A stretch of 64,000 nucleotides of DNA from Hanleya hanleyi (lineage: Eukaryota > Mollusca > Polyplacophora > Lepidopleurida > Hanleyidae), in the NCBI GenBank assembly GCA_036873755.1, contig JAVTVY010051604.1, positions 1 through 64,000 of the forward strand, read 5' to 3'. Shown here in pieces: positions 44,841 to 56,248 of this stretch; the first letter of the stretch is position 1; each line of letters opens with the position of its first letter. Both the position numbers and the translations under genes were made by a program. The notes under the pieces are model-generated. The model searched no databases, was not told where the DNA came from, and saw only the letters and a program-made list of their open reading frames with translations.

Positions 44841-46262
44841 CTGCCATAAACCTTCCCTACAAAAAAACTCCCCTACGTTGTTCTCGCCACCAATCGCCGC
44901 CCTGCCTGTCAACACTTGAATCATGTATGTGTGTGTGCGTGTGTATGCGTGTGTGTGTGCGGGCGTGTGTGTACACGTATAAACCGTAAGATGTTTCCGA
45001 GGACCGACGTTGCTCCAAGATCCAGAAAGTGGTCCTTGGCCTATTTTTTCATATTAAAATGCGTTTCCTTTGGCAGCCATCTAGAATACGACTGTCATTT
45101 TACCGTGAAAGATAAATTTTATTCGTAGCAGGAATTATTTGCTTGGCTTCAGCAAAATACATTACGTGCACAATACAGACATAATCCTTTACGCATTATA
45201 TGATGATTTACCACTAATTTGACCATTATCATGGCCGTCATTTTGAATTTGGCGATCACCTTGGAAATAATTTTACAGATCTTTCTTGAAAACGGACTAG
45301 AGCATTAATAACAAGCATCGTTGCAAGTTTCATGACCTCGACTAAAACAATAAACAGTTGCTCCACTATTACGATATTGCTCAATTCGGCCCGCTCGAAA
45401 AACCTTTGACGAAAAATATGATTGCATTTCCTTTGCGTTTCGGTTCAGAGCATACGGTTCCAGATTTTTCAACTCGTTCCATTCATTTCTGCTTTTCGGG
45501 GACCACGTGGATGACGTGTCCTCCGCCAAAACTTGCCAAACAGGTTTTGTCAAAAGTCAAATCACTGGTCATCGGATCGCTGACGTAACATTTCCTGATT
45601 GCAGACGCAACATTTCCTGAATGCAATTTATTATGCTGCGCAACAATTGGCGCACAAACAGTCTGCACAATCCTATAGATGGTCCATTTTTCGATACTTA
45701 GTCACTGAAACAAATGTGGTTCAGTGTTATATGGAATTTTGTCTCGTTCATTGTAGACTAGACTGGTAGACTAAACGTCTTTGAAAACGAATTTAGGCCA
45801 CTGCTAAAGAAATCACGTCAAAAAGTTTCAATCTTACCACTGAAGTATTTGTATGCAGGTATACTCGTCACAACTGATAAATCGGTTGACAACAGATAGG
45901 ACTTGGTCCTGGAGTGGACCAAGAAAGGTGTTAATTGGTTCCGATTTTCTGTTAATTATTCACAGTCTTTGTCATGTACCGTTTTAGAAGTAAAGTAAAA
46001 ACAATGAACTGACATAACCTCTGGGATATGGTAGCATAATTGGTCATAATCGTATTTTTTTTCTTTTACTTGATTTGATCCGTGTCCCTCTCCATATCTA
46101 AATCCTCAATTTGAATTGGTCAGTCCGACCGCATGCAGTCACGTGCTGTTGTCGCGCCACTTTTGCCACGTCAGTCTGGCGTCACTGCGTTCCTCATTTG
46201 AACTGAACAATTGTGTGCGGAGAACCACAAAGCCCTAGGGCGAACATTTCTTTGTAGTTTCA

Positions 46263-47284
46263 TGCTAAATGTTCTATGGCAGTGCCGATCATTCAGCAGT
46301 GCAGGTGTGAAACTAATTTGTTGTTGAGAAACTAACAATATGAAGCAGAGTTTCGATGACGTTGACAGAGACACTTAGCGGACTCCTCAGCTTTTAAATT
46401 TTGTTCGTGAGCAAGCAGCAACAACGACATTACGGTCGGCATCTAATTTTGGATGGATAACCATACATTATAATCCAATTAGCTAAAGACTCAGGTGGGT
46501 GACATTTAAATCTAAAACAGTGACATGAGAATTGAACGTGTAAGCTTATGCCATTCCACAGCTATTTTTGAAGAAAGGAAAAGCTGTACCATGCATTCTT
46601 GGAAATTCTTGTTTCTTCCATATCTAGAATAACTATTCGTCTTCTTGCATATCGCTCCAATTGTTTGTATTTATAAACTCATGGGAGATTAGATCGAGCA
46701 TCGCATCCTTCATCATTTGAATTGTGAGTTATCTATATTGAGTTGAATTGTGTTCTACGGGTCAGCTTAATTATGGCCGGGTTTTTTTTGAGGGTTTTTA
46801 AACTTTTTCAGAGAAATAGATAATATTTTGAATTGAAATTTGCTACTCGAGAAGTTTACTTTTCGTGTCCAGAGCTGTTGTAGCTCTTGCCTGCACTGAA
46901 GATGGAAACCCCACATTCTAGGAGTTCATGAGTGAGAAACATTTCTACTGTGGCCGTTTGCGAAATAGATCGATTTGTCGGGAAAACTATGAATTTTGAT
47001 TAACGTAGTTGACCGTGGATGTACTATTTTTACATTACCTGTCCTACTGACCAAATTTCTTTCAGTATTGAGAAGTTTTTGTGTGAGAAAACGTGATCTA
47101 CTTTATGCACTTCTATAGTATCTTTTATTAATGGCAAATGCGTGCATTTGAATTGCACAGGTAAACAGTGGCATTTGTTTCAGGATAATCATTCAAATCA
47201 ACAATGACTGATCAGATAAAGGGAAATAAGGTTTATCGTCGCCTTCAGCAATATTTCAGCTATAGAACGACGACCAAACAAAAT
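46263..47284. other. Sequence without recognised features
   Basis: Beyond the end of unit 2 no gene, repeat or RNA could be supported. Confidence 0.4.
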
Positions 47285-47661
47285 TCTAAGTACGCAAGCC
47301 AATAACTTATAACTTTTGGCTTCTGACAGACGTTTCATGACTTCCTCCAGGTTCTGTTGGTGCTGAAGTTCTGTTCTTGCCATATCAGAATGTCGTCCAT
47401 GTGGACAACCGCTCCTGGGATTCCTTGTAACAGATTTCCCAATGCTCGTTGGAAAATGGCTAGACTTGAAGATATTCCATACGGAAGACTAGAATACTCG
47501 AAAAGTCCCCGTTGAGTGTTTACCGTTGTGTACTGTTTTGACTCCTCGTCTAAACATACCTGCTGATATGCATCACTTAAATGAAGCTTTGTAAAAGTCT
47601 GTCCACCCGCGAGTGTTGACAGCAGATCGTCGAGTTCATTAATAGTATCTGTTTTCAAGAA
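47285..47661 (-). pseudogene. pol: Gypsy RT palm with catalytic motif
   Basis: The minus frame begins at KTDTINELDDLLSTLAGG, then FTKLHLSDAYQQ with the first catalytic Asp, LPYGISSSLAIFQR, and VVHMDDILI, where Tyr of the usual YMDD-type motif is His. A frameshift near 47380 moves on to HQQNLEEVMKRLSEA, the usual next block. Sequence similarity ends near 47285. Confidence 0.85.
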
Positions 47662-47719
47662 AACTGATCGTAGATATATCAATGTCGGAAGCCATAAAGC
47701 ATTCTTTAGCTCGACTACA

Positions 47720-48424
47720 TACAAGAGATATCATTCATGGGATGTTTCTTTGTTTATAGAGTTGCTTGAATTTCTCATTAAAAATATCTATGTGAAATTT
47801 GGCAACACAATATATCAGCAGGATATAGGTATTCCAATGGGTACTAATTGTGCACCCCTGTTGGCCGACCTGTATCTGTTCTCTTATGAATATGACTATA
47901 TGCAGGCGCTTTCAAAAACCGATCCATTCAAAGCCCGTTCCTTCTCATTCACCAAACGCTATATAGACGATCTTCTCGCTGTGGATAATCGCTATATAAA
48001 TGACGCAGTGAAGGATATATATCCACCTTCACTGGATTTGAAGGAAACTACAGATAGCCCTACAGGCACATCTTATTTAGATCTCTATCTCTATAAAAAT
48101 GAAGCGGGCATTCTCTCTCGTCGACTTTATGACAAAAGAGATGATTACAATTTCGACATCGTAAACTATCCCTTTCTGGATAGTAATATTCCAGTGGGAC
48201 CTGCATATGGCGTATACATATCTCGCTTAGTAGCATTTGCTAGATCCTGTGTTAAATGTGATGATTTTAATCAACGTCACAAAACATTGTTGCAGAAACT
48301 TATAAAACAGGGCTATTCCACCAAGCGCCTCCACTCAAAGTTTCTCAAATTTGGCGATACATATCGCATGCTGATAGCAAAATACGAACGTAGCGTGCAA
48401 GATCTATGGCGCTACGTTTCGTAA
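47720..48424 (+). pseudogene. Reverse transcriptase fragment, Penelope-like type
   Basis: The frame is open from before 47750 and reads YHSWDVSLFIELLEF, then QQDIGIPMGTNCAPLLADL, FTKRYIDDLLAV with the catalytic YIDD, and SRRLYDKRDDYNFDIVNYPF. It ends at TAA 48422-48424 after about 230 codons. The G-I-P-M-G-x-N-x-A-P-x-x-A motif is that of a widespread RT family in aquatic animals, which I place with Penelope-like elements without certainty. No GIY-YIG endonuclease follows. There is no ATG at the frame start (a TTG at 47750), so it is 5' truncated. Confidence 0.7.
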
Positions 48425-48478
48425 CTTGTGTCTAATTCCGCTTAACCCGGGGCTAGGGGCCGTATGAACCCATGTACT

Positions 48479-48836
48479 TCAAGATCCTCATGGTACTCAT
48501 ATGAACAGTCACAATCAAAGCGTGACTGAGATACATCTTTTTTTTTAGATGACGACTCTATAACGAATATTATGGATTAAGAATACTGATCAGCGATACG
48601 GATTTGATATTTTTGGAACATCATGATGTCTTGCCGGCATCATTGAAAACTGTTGACCGCTTCTCTCTTGCAGGAAACAAGCCTATGTTTATGTATACTA
48701 TGATTGTCTTTTTGAATTTGGTGCTAATACTGTTATGTGGAAAATGGAATAGGTCTTTGGATTATGGACGCGGATATTCTCTAATGGACGACGGCTGGAT
48801 TATCAATGACGGACTAGACGCTTGTAATTTGGTATG
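48479..48836 (+). repeat. Penelope-like 3' tail repeat, RT-linked copy
   Basis: This follows the RT stop by about 55 bases. It contains CAATCAAAGCGTGACTGAG, TTGCCGGCATCATTGAAAAC and GACGCTTGTAATTTG. Six other copies lie at 13588, 16414, 18437, 21631, 52958 and 63698. It is the only copy in the window with coding sequence upstream. Confidence 0.8.
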
Positions 48837-48837
48837 G

Positions 48838-49264
48838 GGTACATATCCAATGTTGACACCTGGTTAACTGTGACCTTATAGTCACCACAAATTCTCAAGG
48901 AACCATCTTCCTTTACTACTGGAACAATGGGTGTCGCTCATTTTGAGAATTGTACTGGCTCAATGATTCCAGCATTCTTCAAACGTTGCAGTTCGGAGTC
49001 CACTTTTTCGCGTAATGCATACGGAACTGGACGGGGTTTGTAAAATCTCGGAGTAGCATTTGCTTCCACATGAATACTAGCTTTCATTCCCTTCAAGGTG
49101 CCTAGTTCATCTTTGGAGACGTCTGAAAATTTGTTGACCAAATCTAAACTTGGTTCAGACACATTTTTAATCCCTAACAACGGTTTCCAGTCGAGACGAA
49201 TCTCTTGTAGCCAATCACGTCTCAGCAAACTTGGACCGTTGCCCTTCACTACTAGAGGTGGCAA
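48838..49264 (-). pseudogene. pol: Gypsy protease-RT linker and RT fingers
   Basis: The minus frame has NGPSLLRRDWLQEIRLDW, then FKDELGTLKGMKA-like sequence, PRFYKPRPVPYALREKV and ELQRLKNAGIIEPVQFS, followed in frame by VPVVKEDGSLRICGDYK. These are the usual RT entry blocks of Gypsy elements. A stop interrupts at the start of the VVKEDG block (near 48937). Confidence 0.8.
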
Positions 49265-49288
49265 TTCAGAATGTTGATCCTGAAAACT

Positions 49289-49621
49289 TTACTTCACGTG
49301 CACGCTGATAGATCCTGCAGTGATTATCAGTTTCCCCGTATACGTTCTAAATTTACTGTGTGAATCTTGTAGAACTGGGGCTTCCTTCCCCTCACACAAC
49401 TTTGTATAGGTTTGTTCACTTTTCAGTGAAAGCGATGCACCAGTGTCGATTTCCATCCTCAGTTCCACATCATTTACTTTGATGTCGACAAGCAATGGCG
49501 GTGAACGTTTACTGTTCAGATAAAACAACGAATACGCGTCATCATTCCCATCTGAATAATCACCTTTCATGTGAAAGTTACTGCTTTTTTGTCCTTGGGC
49601 TTCCCGCCTTTCGGTTTCCAC
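49289..49621 (-). pseudogene. Gypsy aspartic protease
   Basis: The minus frame contains PLLVDIKVNDVELRMEIDTG with the active-site DTGAS at about nucleotides 49433-49447, and YTGKLIITAGSISVHVK near the end. It is separated from the RT by a frameshift near 49280. The part before residue 30 is the linker from the knuckles. Confidence 0.8.
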
Positions 49622-49639
49622 CGTTTTGGACCTTGGAAT

Positions 49640-50047
49640 TTGGACTTCATTGTACCATCACTGGTACGTTTCCCTTCCCAGGAATTTGAACACATGACCG
49701 CAATATGCCCCGGTGACCGTCCCTGCACTCTGCATCCTTAAATCTACACTGACTTGGTGTATGTGACTTCCCGCCACATCGAAAACATTTCCCCACATTT
49801 TGTGAAACATTTCCACTTTTCAACCTACTAAATGTACCTGACTGTTTATGTACATGGCAGATGCATCACTACATGACTGTATATCTTGTGCATCTTCAAA
49901 TGTCTGAGAAATCTCCAATGCTCTTTGGAATGTAAGCTTGGGTTCCGCTAATATACGACGTTGAATGCGATCTTCACCAATACCACAAACAAGTCTGTCA
50001 CGTAACATGTCTGACAAATTGGAGCGATATCCAAGAGGTGAGAACAA
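49640..50047 (-). pseudogene. gag: Gypsy gag C-terminus with CCHC knuckle
   Basis: The minus frame 50047-49820 reads LSDMLRDRLVCGIGEDRIQR, the end of a Gypsy capsid domain. A following frame has CFRCGGKSHTPSQC, a perfect C-x2-C-x4-H-x4-C knuckle, near 49755-49800, and a second, frame-shifted knuckle with GHIAVMC. The gag start lies beyond the truncated end. Confidence 0.8.
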
Positions 50048-50109
50048 TTGGCGACGGCTGGCGATTAAAACGCAACCATATTACTCAACAGGAAAGCATT
50101 CGTCGACAC

Positions 50110-51050
50110 ATAGATGAAGACTCACCAAACTCACTGGCTACTACTCCTACTGATGACGTCACCAATGACGTCACATGACATGGATATTCCTCAACTCGTG
50201 GTCTACATCTCGAGGGCTACACTTTTGACACCACACGACGCATTCGGACCAAGAATGGTCCCCCAATCGCTCAAATACACCCCCACGCATCCCCAAAATG
50301 CCCGCATTCGCTACTACTCCTACTGATGACGTCGCCAATGACGTCACAATTGACGTGGATATCCCTCAAGTCGTGGTCTGCACCACGAGACCTTCACACT
50401 GATACCCCACACGGTCGACTTGGACCAGGGATGGTCCCTCGATCACTCAAACACACCCCCCACGCACCCCCAAAATGACCAGTTTACTTACAACACCCCA
50501 ACAGCGCATGCGCAGATTGACGCGACTTCCAATAAAAAGCACGCCAGTTTGACTCTGCCCCACGAGAGCTTCACACTGATACCCCACACGATCCACCCCA
50601 GCGGTACTTGCCCAATGCGCATGTACACAATCACTTTTTCAAAAAAAGTCACCGCTTGGCTTAGAGACCCCCCCCCCCTTCCGTTTTCTACGTGGTGAGA
50701 CGAGAAAAACAAGATCTCACAACCCATACTGCAAATGCCCATGAGTTAGTTTGCCAGTAGGACAAACATTGTCCACTCAGCCAGTATGGGCCTATCCACT
50801 TCAGCAGCCCTACCTGAACTTTTCAAAAAAAGAATTACTGCTTAGCTTCGAGTTCTACGTGGTAAGACGAGAAACACAAGATATCACAATCCATACCGCA
50901 AATGTCCAGGCGTGGGTTTCCCAGAGAGACAAACAGTGTCCACTGAGCCTGTATGGGTCAATCCACCCTATCAGACCTACCTGAAATTTTCAAAATGGAG
51001 ACCCCTCCCATCGTGTTCGAGACGACGAAAACAAGATGCCACACCCCATA
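50110..51050 (-). repeat. Satellite modules S2 and S1 in inverted orientation
   Basis: On the minus strand, S1-type motifs (GATGGGAGGGGTCTC at about 51000; CCATACTGGCTGAGTGG at about 50780) precede S2-type motifs (CACGACTTGAGGGATATCC at about 50362, and relatives at about 50190), the order seen at 24.6-26.2 kb on the plus strand. The C run at 50672-50681 is a local expansion. Confidence 0.85.
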
Positions 51051-51239
51051 GTGAAATCCACAAGATCAACAATATCTAATCAGGTCGATATCTCTGTTAC
51101 CATTTGATGGAAAACTTATGCGGAATATGTCTAGTTTTGTATGTTGTTGTTGTCCGAAACCACTGTTATGTCGGTTGATGGGTACGAAGAACTGCACCAA
51201 TGCCTTTACTTTGCACTAAATATTTAGTACCAGTGTCGC

Positions 51240-51760
51240 GTATTTTTATCCGTTTCGATGATTTTCTACAGAGTTATGCCCCTTTATCAAACCTTCACCA
51301 GTGCCTTGTTTCAGTCCATTTATCGATTACTATTTTATGAAACATTTAAGATGCTTAACAGCTTGAAGGAATGCAATTCCAGGTTTTTGTCCTTTTCGAT
51401 AATTCTCCGTAGATTCATGTCTGTCTACAATTCCTTATCCGATACACATCACAGTTACGATTTGAGAAACAACTTCGACACGAGGTGATGCTTAGTACCT
51501 TGCAGATGTGTGCTGTCCATTCTTTTTTTAACCCGTTTCGGTCATTTCCATGGAGGTATGGTCCTTTGTCTCATTTGTAAAACAATTCTTGTACGATACA
51601 TATCTCAGTTAAATATTGATGGTCAATTTTGAGATGTACATGGACGGCTCTTGTTGCGTTGTAGATGTGCCCTGTCAGGTTTTACCGTTTCAGCGATTCC
51701 CACCAGAGTCATAGACTTTATATTGTCCGTCAGTTATTTCTTTTCCGGATTGTATCTCTG
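51240..51760 (+). repeat. Degenerate tandem repeat of about 145-150 bp
   Basis: A motif like CCGTTTCGGTGATTTCCACA followed by GAGTTATGCCCCTTT recurs near 51251, 51398, 51536 and 51688. The units are strongly diverged. The AGAGTTATNCCCCTTT core resembles a sequence I associate with molluscan repeats. Confidence 0.55.
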
Positions 51761-52560
51761 TAACTGTTTGATGCGCTACTCCGAAACTAAGAACACGAAA
51801 TATGCTTAGTTTCGTGTGCAGATGTGGAATGTGATGTGCCCATTTCCTGGCCTTATCATTAAAAGTACTTCGCGAACAAATTAGAAACTTACATGTAGTA
51901 TGATGTAATATCTTGTAGGTATGCACTGCCTGGTTTCATTTTCATATCTAATCCAATGTTTTCTTCTCAGAATTTTGTTCTGATCACTTACCATTAATAA
52001 ATGATGAGATGTGCATTCTTGTTCGAGACGTATCTCGGAATATTCGAATCTACTCAATCTATGCTCATGTCAAAGCCGAATTCCGTATGCCAGACGCTGT
52101 ATATCATAACATTTTATGAAACAGTCGTTCACTTCAAGTCCACAACCATGGCCCTAAAAACATATCCAGCGTAAAGAGGAACAGAAAAAGAGGAAGCCTA
52201 CAGATGCAGATTCATTAGCGGTTTATTCAAGAGCATGCCTTGTTTGAAATCTACTGCCCAGTATGTGTTTAAGAAACATAGAGGTAAAAATACAGTAACG
52301 CTGTTGGTAGTCCCATTGGTATAACATTGAACAATCGAAAATGTTACCATAGGAACATCTAGATACAGTCTGATATGAGTATGCTCTGTGCCGTTGGTTT
52401 GTATATTTAGTATGGCCCATTGTTACAAACTTCCATCATTATCCTATCTCCGGTACAAAGTTCTCCGCCATGTTGTGGTATCGGGTTATCACAGGCCCGT
52501 GTTCTCACCCGCTTTCCGCCTGAAATCATGGAGAATATGGAGCATATTTATTGCCGCTAT
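51761..52560. other. Sequence without recognised features
   Basis: AT-rich DNA with no supported gene or repeat. Confidence 0.35.
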
Positions 52561-52570
52561 CAACGGGAAG

Positions 52571-53908
52571 ACAGTGTTACACAGCCCGTAAAATCGTGTA
52601 GGCCCAACACCATCTTTTGGTGTTGACGACTGGTTGATCCCTCAAAGTGGTTTTGACAAATGATGTTGCCCAATGTGGACACTAAAACCTGGAGTTGAGA
52701 CCAGTTCAGCACACAATAATGGTGTTGAAAATGGCTCAACACCATATTTTGGTGCTAACTGATACATGGGTAAAAGCGTTCGGTGTCCGCTTATTTTCGT
52801 TTGGTTTGACCTAGCCAAAGGCGAAACGGAACTAAATGTAAACGCGTTACGGACGAGTATAGGAAACAAAACGCTTTCAATGTCGCTTACGATTTCTTAA
52901 ATATTTCGTTTATCAAATCCCGCTTCCCTCCTCAAAGGCGTTTGATCCTATGATTTATGCTTTCAATTTAGTGCTAATGCTATTATATGAATTCGGTCTT
53001 CGGATTATGGACGCGGGAATTATTTGATGGATGACGGCTGAATATTGAATGACGGGCTTGTATTGCCCGTCATTAGGCTTGTGCTTGTATTTTGCTCTGA
53101 TCGAAGTTCGTTTGTGTACGCGCTTTATGAGCACGTTTTCCCTTTTTGTTCAACTCACTCAAAGCAGGCCAAGAAGCCATGGTGCCCGGGTTTCCTCGAC
53201 CGCTAATCCCTGTCCTATCAAGAAATATTTGTGTCGTATGTTTTAATATATGTAAATGCAAACCATTCAGTTTGTGAATTTGCTGTGAAATACGTGAAGT
53301 CATGTTTAGTCTACTCACTAGATATCTAGTGTATGTCGAGCATCCATTGTGATAAATCCGCGTCGTTCGTGATTGGCTGAATTTGTCTTCGATTGTTGCC
53401 TTGATGGTTGAATGAGTGTGGTTGAGGGATCATTGCACAAATATATAACACCGACAGGGTAGTATATACGCTTGACAAAGCAACCGTAGTTAAGGTAATG
53501 TTAATTTAACAACAACAACAACAATAAATCGCGGTTTCTTCGAAATATAATCATTGAACCATAGTAAGCGACGAGCGAAAATGACTGACCGAACGCTCTC
53601 ATAAACGCGTATGCGAACGCATTCGCGAAGCCGTTTCTAGCAAAACCGAACGAAATATAAATGACTCTACCCGTTTCCCAGGTATTTGTGTGAGAAGCCA
53701 ACGAAACAAATATAAAACGTTTTGATGACGGTATTGTAAAACGTTCCAAACGTTAATGGAACGATATTATACGAGAAAACACCGGACACCGAACGCTTTC
53801 ATCTCTTTAAGTGCTGATACTGGCTCACCACCAAATAATGGATTTGGCCAACACCAATAAATGGTGTAGGTCTAAATTCAACACCATTCTTGTGTTAAAA
53901 CTATTTTC
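52571..53908. mobile_element. Inverted-repeat element with AACACCA hairpins
   Basis: The left part has CAACACCATCTTTTGGTGTTG, GGTGTTGAAAATGGCTCAACACC and then AAAGCGTTCGGTGTCCG at about 52775-52790. The right part, read on the minus strand, has the same kind of hairpins and then AAAGCGTTCGGTGTCCG at 53785-53801. The inverted ends are about 200 bases long and diverged. The interior includes a tail-repeat copy and no transposase. The limits are approximate. Confidence 0.6.
52958..53062 (+). repeat. Penelope-like 3' tail repeat, short copy
   Basis: TTAGTGCTAATGCTATTATATG followed by GGATTATGGACGCGG and GGATGACGGCTG matches bases 48718-48800. It lies inside the inverted-repeat element at 52571-53908. 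Confidence 0.75.
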
Positions 53909-54059
53909 TTGGTCGTGTACATGTCGGAAATGCCTACTATCTTGTAGAAGAGACTACAATTGCCGATTCCTGTGTGTTAGAAATAGCATGTTTGCTTGAC
54001 AAAATCGATCGGTTTCTTGTTTGGCATGACATTGCAGCGCAGAAGTTAACTCTATCTGG

Positions 54060-54165
54060 CGTGTTGAGGGGGCATGTTTAGGGGAAGGGGCGTATTGAGG
54101 GGGGATATTGAGGGGAAGGGGGTGTGTCGAGGGGGATGAGGGCGTGTTGGGGGGATGGGGGGGCA
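54060..54165 (+). repeat. G-rich minisatellite
   Basis: Units of the type GTGTTGAGGGGGNATNTTGAGGGGAAGGGG (about 25-30 bases) recur three to four times. Many GGGG runs lie close together, so a G-quadruplex on the plus strand is possible. A minus-strand frame through it is Pro/Ser-rich low complexity. Confidence 0.75.
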
Positions 54166-54862
54166 TTACCAAACTGTTCATCGCAGCTCCGGAACGAAGA
54201 GAACAAGAGGGCAGAAACATTCTTTTTCTTTTCCGGAAATCTTCGTGGGCTCATTTTAAGACAAATTATATAATCCTAGGTGCAAAGGATCATCGGAAAA
54301 TTCAAAATAGCGGCCCCGAACCACTGGCATGTGTCGTCTTAATGTGAGAACTATGAACACGATCAACATACATGCATATATTATACGAAAGCTTATTTCT
54401 GTGAGATTTCAAATATGCGAATATATTGGTTATACTAATTTAAATGGTTGTTTTTTTTCACAAAATGAGCATCCAAATAGTTCCAAATTTTCCGTGCGAT
54501 GGTCACAATTTTAGCATTAATATCTCAGTAACCAGAACAACCTTTCTTTACATACTTCAGAATATACCATGCCAAATGCTGAATCCCCATGAATACGTTT
54601 CCAGAAAGAAACGGTTTAACATATAAAACTGGAGAAATCGATTGATGGAATTAACGCAATGAACTGATTAAGGTCTACTGATAAGTTAGTACCTCTGTCT
54701 TGTTTATGTCACTCATAATACGATTTTAAGGTTAAAATCGCGCCGCAGAAAACATGTATTCACCAAAATTATCTCGATTGGAGAAAGAACCGATATAGTG
54801 ATAAAGAAATGTTCAATAACAAAAAACACCAGGTGGGTCACATGCCCTTAAGGCGATGAGTT

Positions 54863-55266
54863 CACAGTAAAAAAAGAATTCTTATGTTAGATATTTTTTC
54901 TTGAACTTGTCTTATCTGAGAGTAATAATCTTGAAATTTCTTAAATTTTCTTACCTCTCCAACCACAATTTCTTAAAACTTGTCTCCACTCAAGAATTTT
55001 TTTCTTGAAATTTCTTGGAATAAATTTTTTTTTCTTTATCAAGAAAAATATTCTGATTATTTCCATTGAAGTAAGAAATATTTTCTTAGACAAGTATATT
55101 TGCATATATGAAATTAATTCGAATAAGAATTTTTTTCTTTTTCAAGAAAAATATTCTGATTATTTCAATGAAAGTAAGATATATTTTCTTACACTAGTAT
55201 TTTGCATATAAAATGAAGAAACTAGTATAAGAAAAATACTCTCACCCAAGAAATGGCAAAACAGTA
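54863..55266. mobile_element. TTTCTTG-rich inverted-repeat element, copy 1
   Basis: The block starts CACAGTAAAAAAAGAATTCT and ends CCAAGAAATGGCAAAACAGTA. In between, TTTCTTG and CAAGAAA motifs recur in both orientations. The ends recall CACTG-type DNA transposons with subterminal repeats (EnSpm/CACTA), but a transposase is lacking. It shares ends with the blocks at 55897 and 60437. Confidence 0.55.
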
Positions 55267-55896
55267 TATTCTCAAATATGACCAATTGGACTATTTATGT
55301 TTCAACACATTCCAAAGCAGACCCCTTTGTTTCGTTGTGCGTATGAATTACTTGAAAAATTTGGATATTATAGAGTATTTTATTTATTTTAAATTAATTA
55401 GTTCAGGAATTTAAACATTAATAGTGATATATCACTGTATATATTTCTGACTATTCACATCATCGTCGATGCTAAATTATAGTCTGCATAACATAGGCCT
55501 AGCAGTTCTAATAACATAACTTATGCTTCAGCAACAGTTTTAATGCAGGACTACATACTGATGCAAATTGTAACAGCTCAATTTTTAGTACCGGTATGAC
55601 AGATTCCACTTCATTTATTATTTGCCTGCACGATGTCTATTAAATCCATAACACATTCACTGCATTGATTGGACTGTTTCTTCACTGTTTCAGAATCCTA
55701 TTGACGTTCTGTTTCAATAAATGAGTACACTTATGAAAAGGAGATTAAAATCAGCCTTTTCTTTTAGTCAAGCAAGTTACATCTACATCGAAAAAAAAAT
55801 TGTTATTCAAATTTATATCTTAATTTTCTATGGTGTACAGAAAACATATATGACACTATAACGTTATACCGTGTGTCTATTATTCACCAAGGAGTC

Positions 55897-56248
55897 TACG
55901 CAGTTAAAAATAATTTCTTGGATTTTTGCTTGAGTGAGTGAAATTTTCTTTAAAAAATGTAAGAATATTTAAGAAAATGTAAGAAATAATATCTTGTTGT
56001 GGATCCACTTTTTAAGACTTTTCTTCCATAAGAAAAATAAACATTTCTGCAGTTTTATAAAAAAAACAAGCAGGGTTCAAAATTGCTAAGAGCAGCCAAA
56101 GAGTTCTCAAAACTATTCCTTTTTATGTGAAAATACTTATTTGTCAGTTGCTTCAATTTCTTCTTCTGTAGAGGACAAAACTGTGATTTCTCGGTTAAGA
56201 AAATTTCACTCATTGAAGCAAAATTCCAAGAAATTATGTTTAACAGTA
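55897..56248. mobile_element. TTTCTTG-rich inverted-repeat element, copy 2
   Basis: The left end TACGCAGTTAAAAATAATTT and the right end, read on the minus strand as TACTGTTAAACATAATTTCT, form inverted repeats of about 55 bases that continue through TTGCTTNANTGAGTGAAATT. The total length is 352 bp, so this is a MITE-like element. Confidence 0.75.

Larger units (their letters stand above)
40361..46262. repeat. Large tandem duplication, unit 2 (uninterrupted)
   Basis: This unit begins inside a T1 element (TTTTACAGCTATTTACTG) directly after the end of unit 1 and ends at TTTGTAGTTTCA. It lacks about 180 bases corresponding to 30745-30920 and about 180 bases corresponding to 39270-39450, besides small indels. 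By eye it is otherwise highly similar to unit 1. The junction near 40354-40361 has lost part of T1. Confidence 0.9.
47662..48837 (+). mobile_element. Penelope-like RT fragment with 3' tail, inserted in the Gypsy RT
   Basis: The insertion separates PIP-type codons (minus, near 48838) from KTDTINE (minus, near 47661), neighbours in an intact Gypsy RT. It contains a truncated RT frame and the 330-bp tail repeat. No target duplication was certain. The 5' part of the element is missing. Confidence 0.7.
47285..50048 (-). mobile_element. Gypsy retrotransposon fragment, interrupted
   Basis: On the minus strand the order is gag end (50047-49820), CCHC knuckle, protease, RT N-terminal part (49264-48838) and RT palm (47661-47335). 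Both ends are truncated and no LTR is seen. A plus-strand retroelement fragment (47662-48837) splits the RT. The type resembles Gypsy elements often annotated as K02A2.6-like in invertebrates. Confidence 0.85.
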
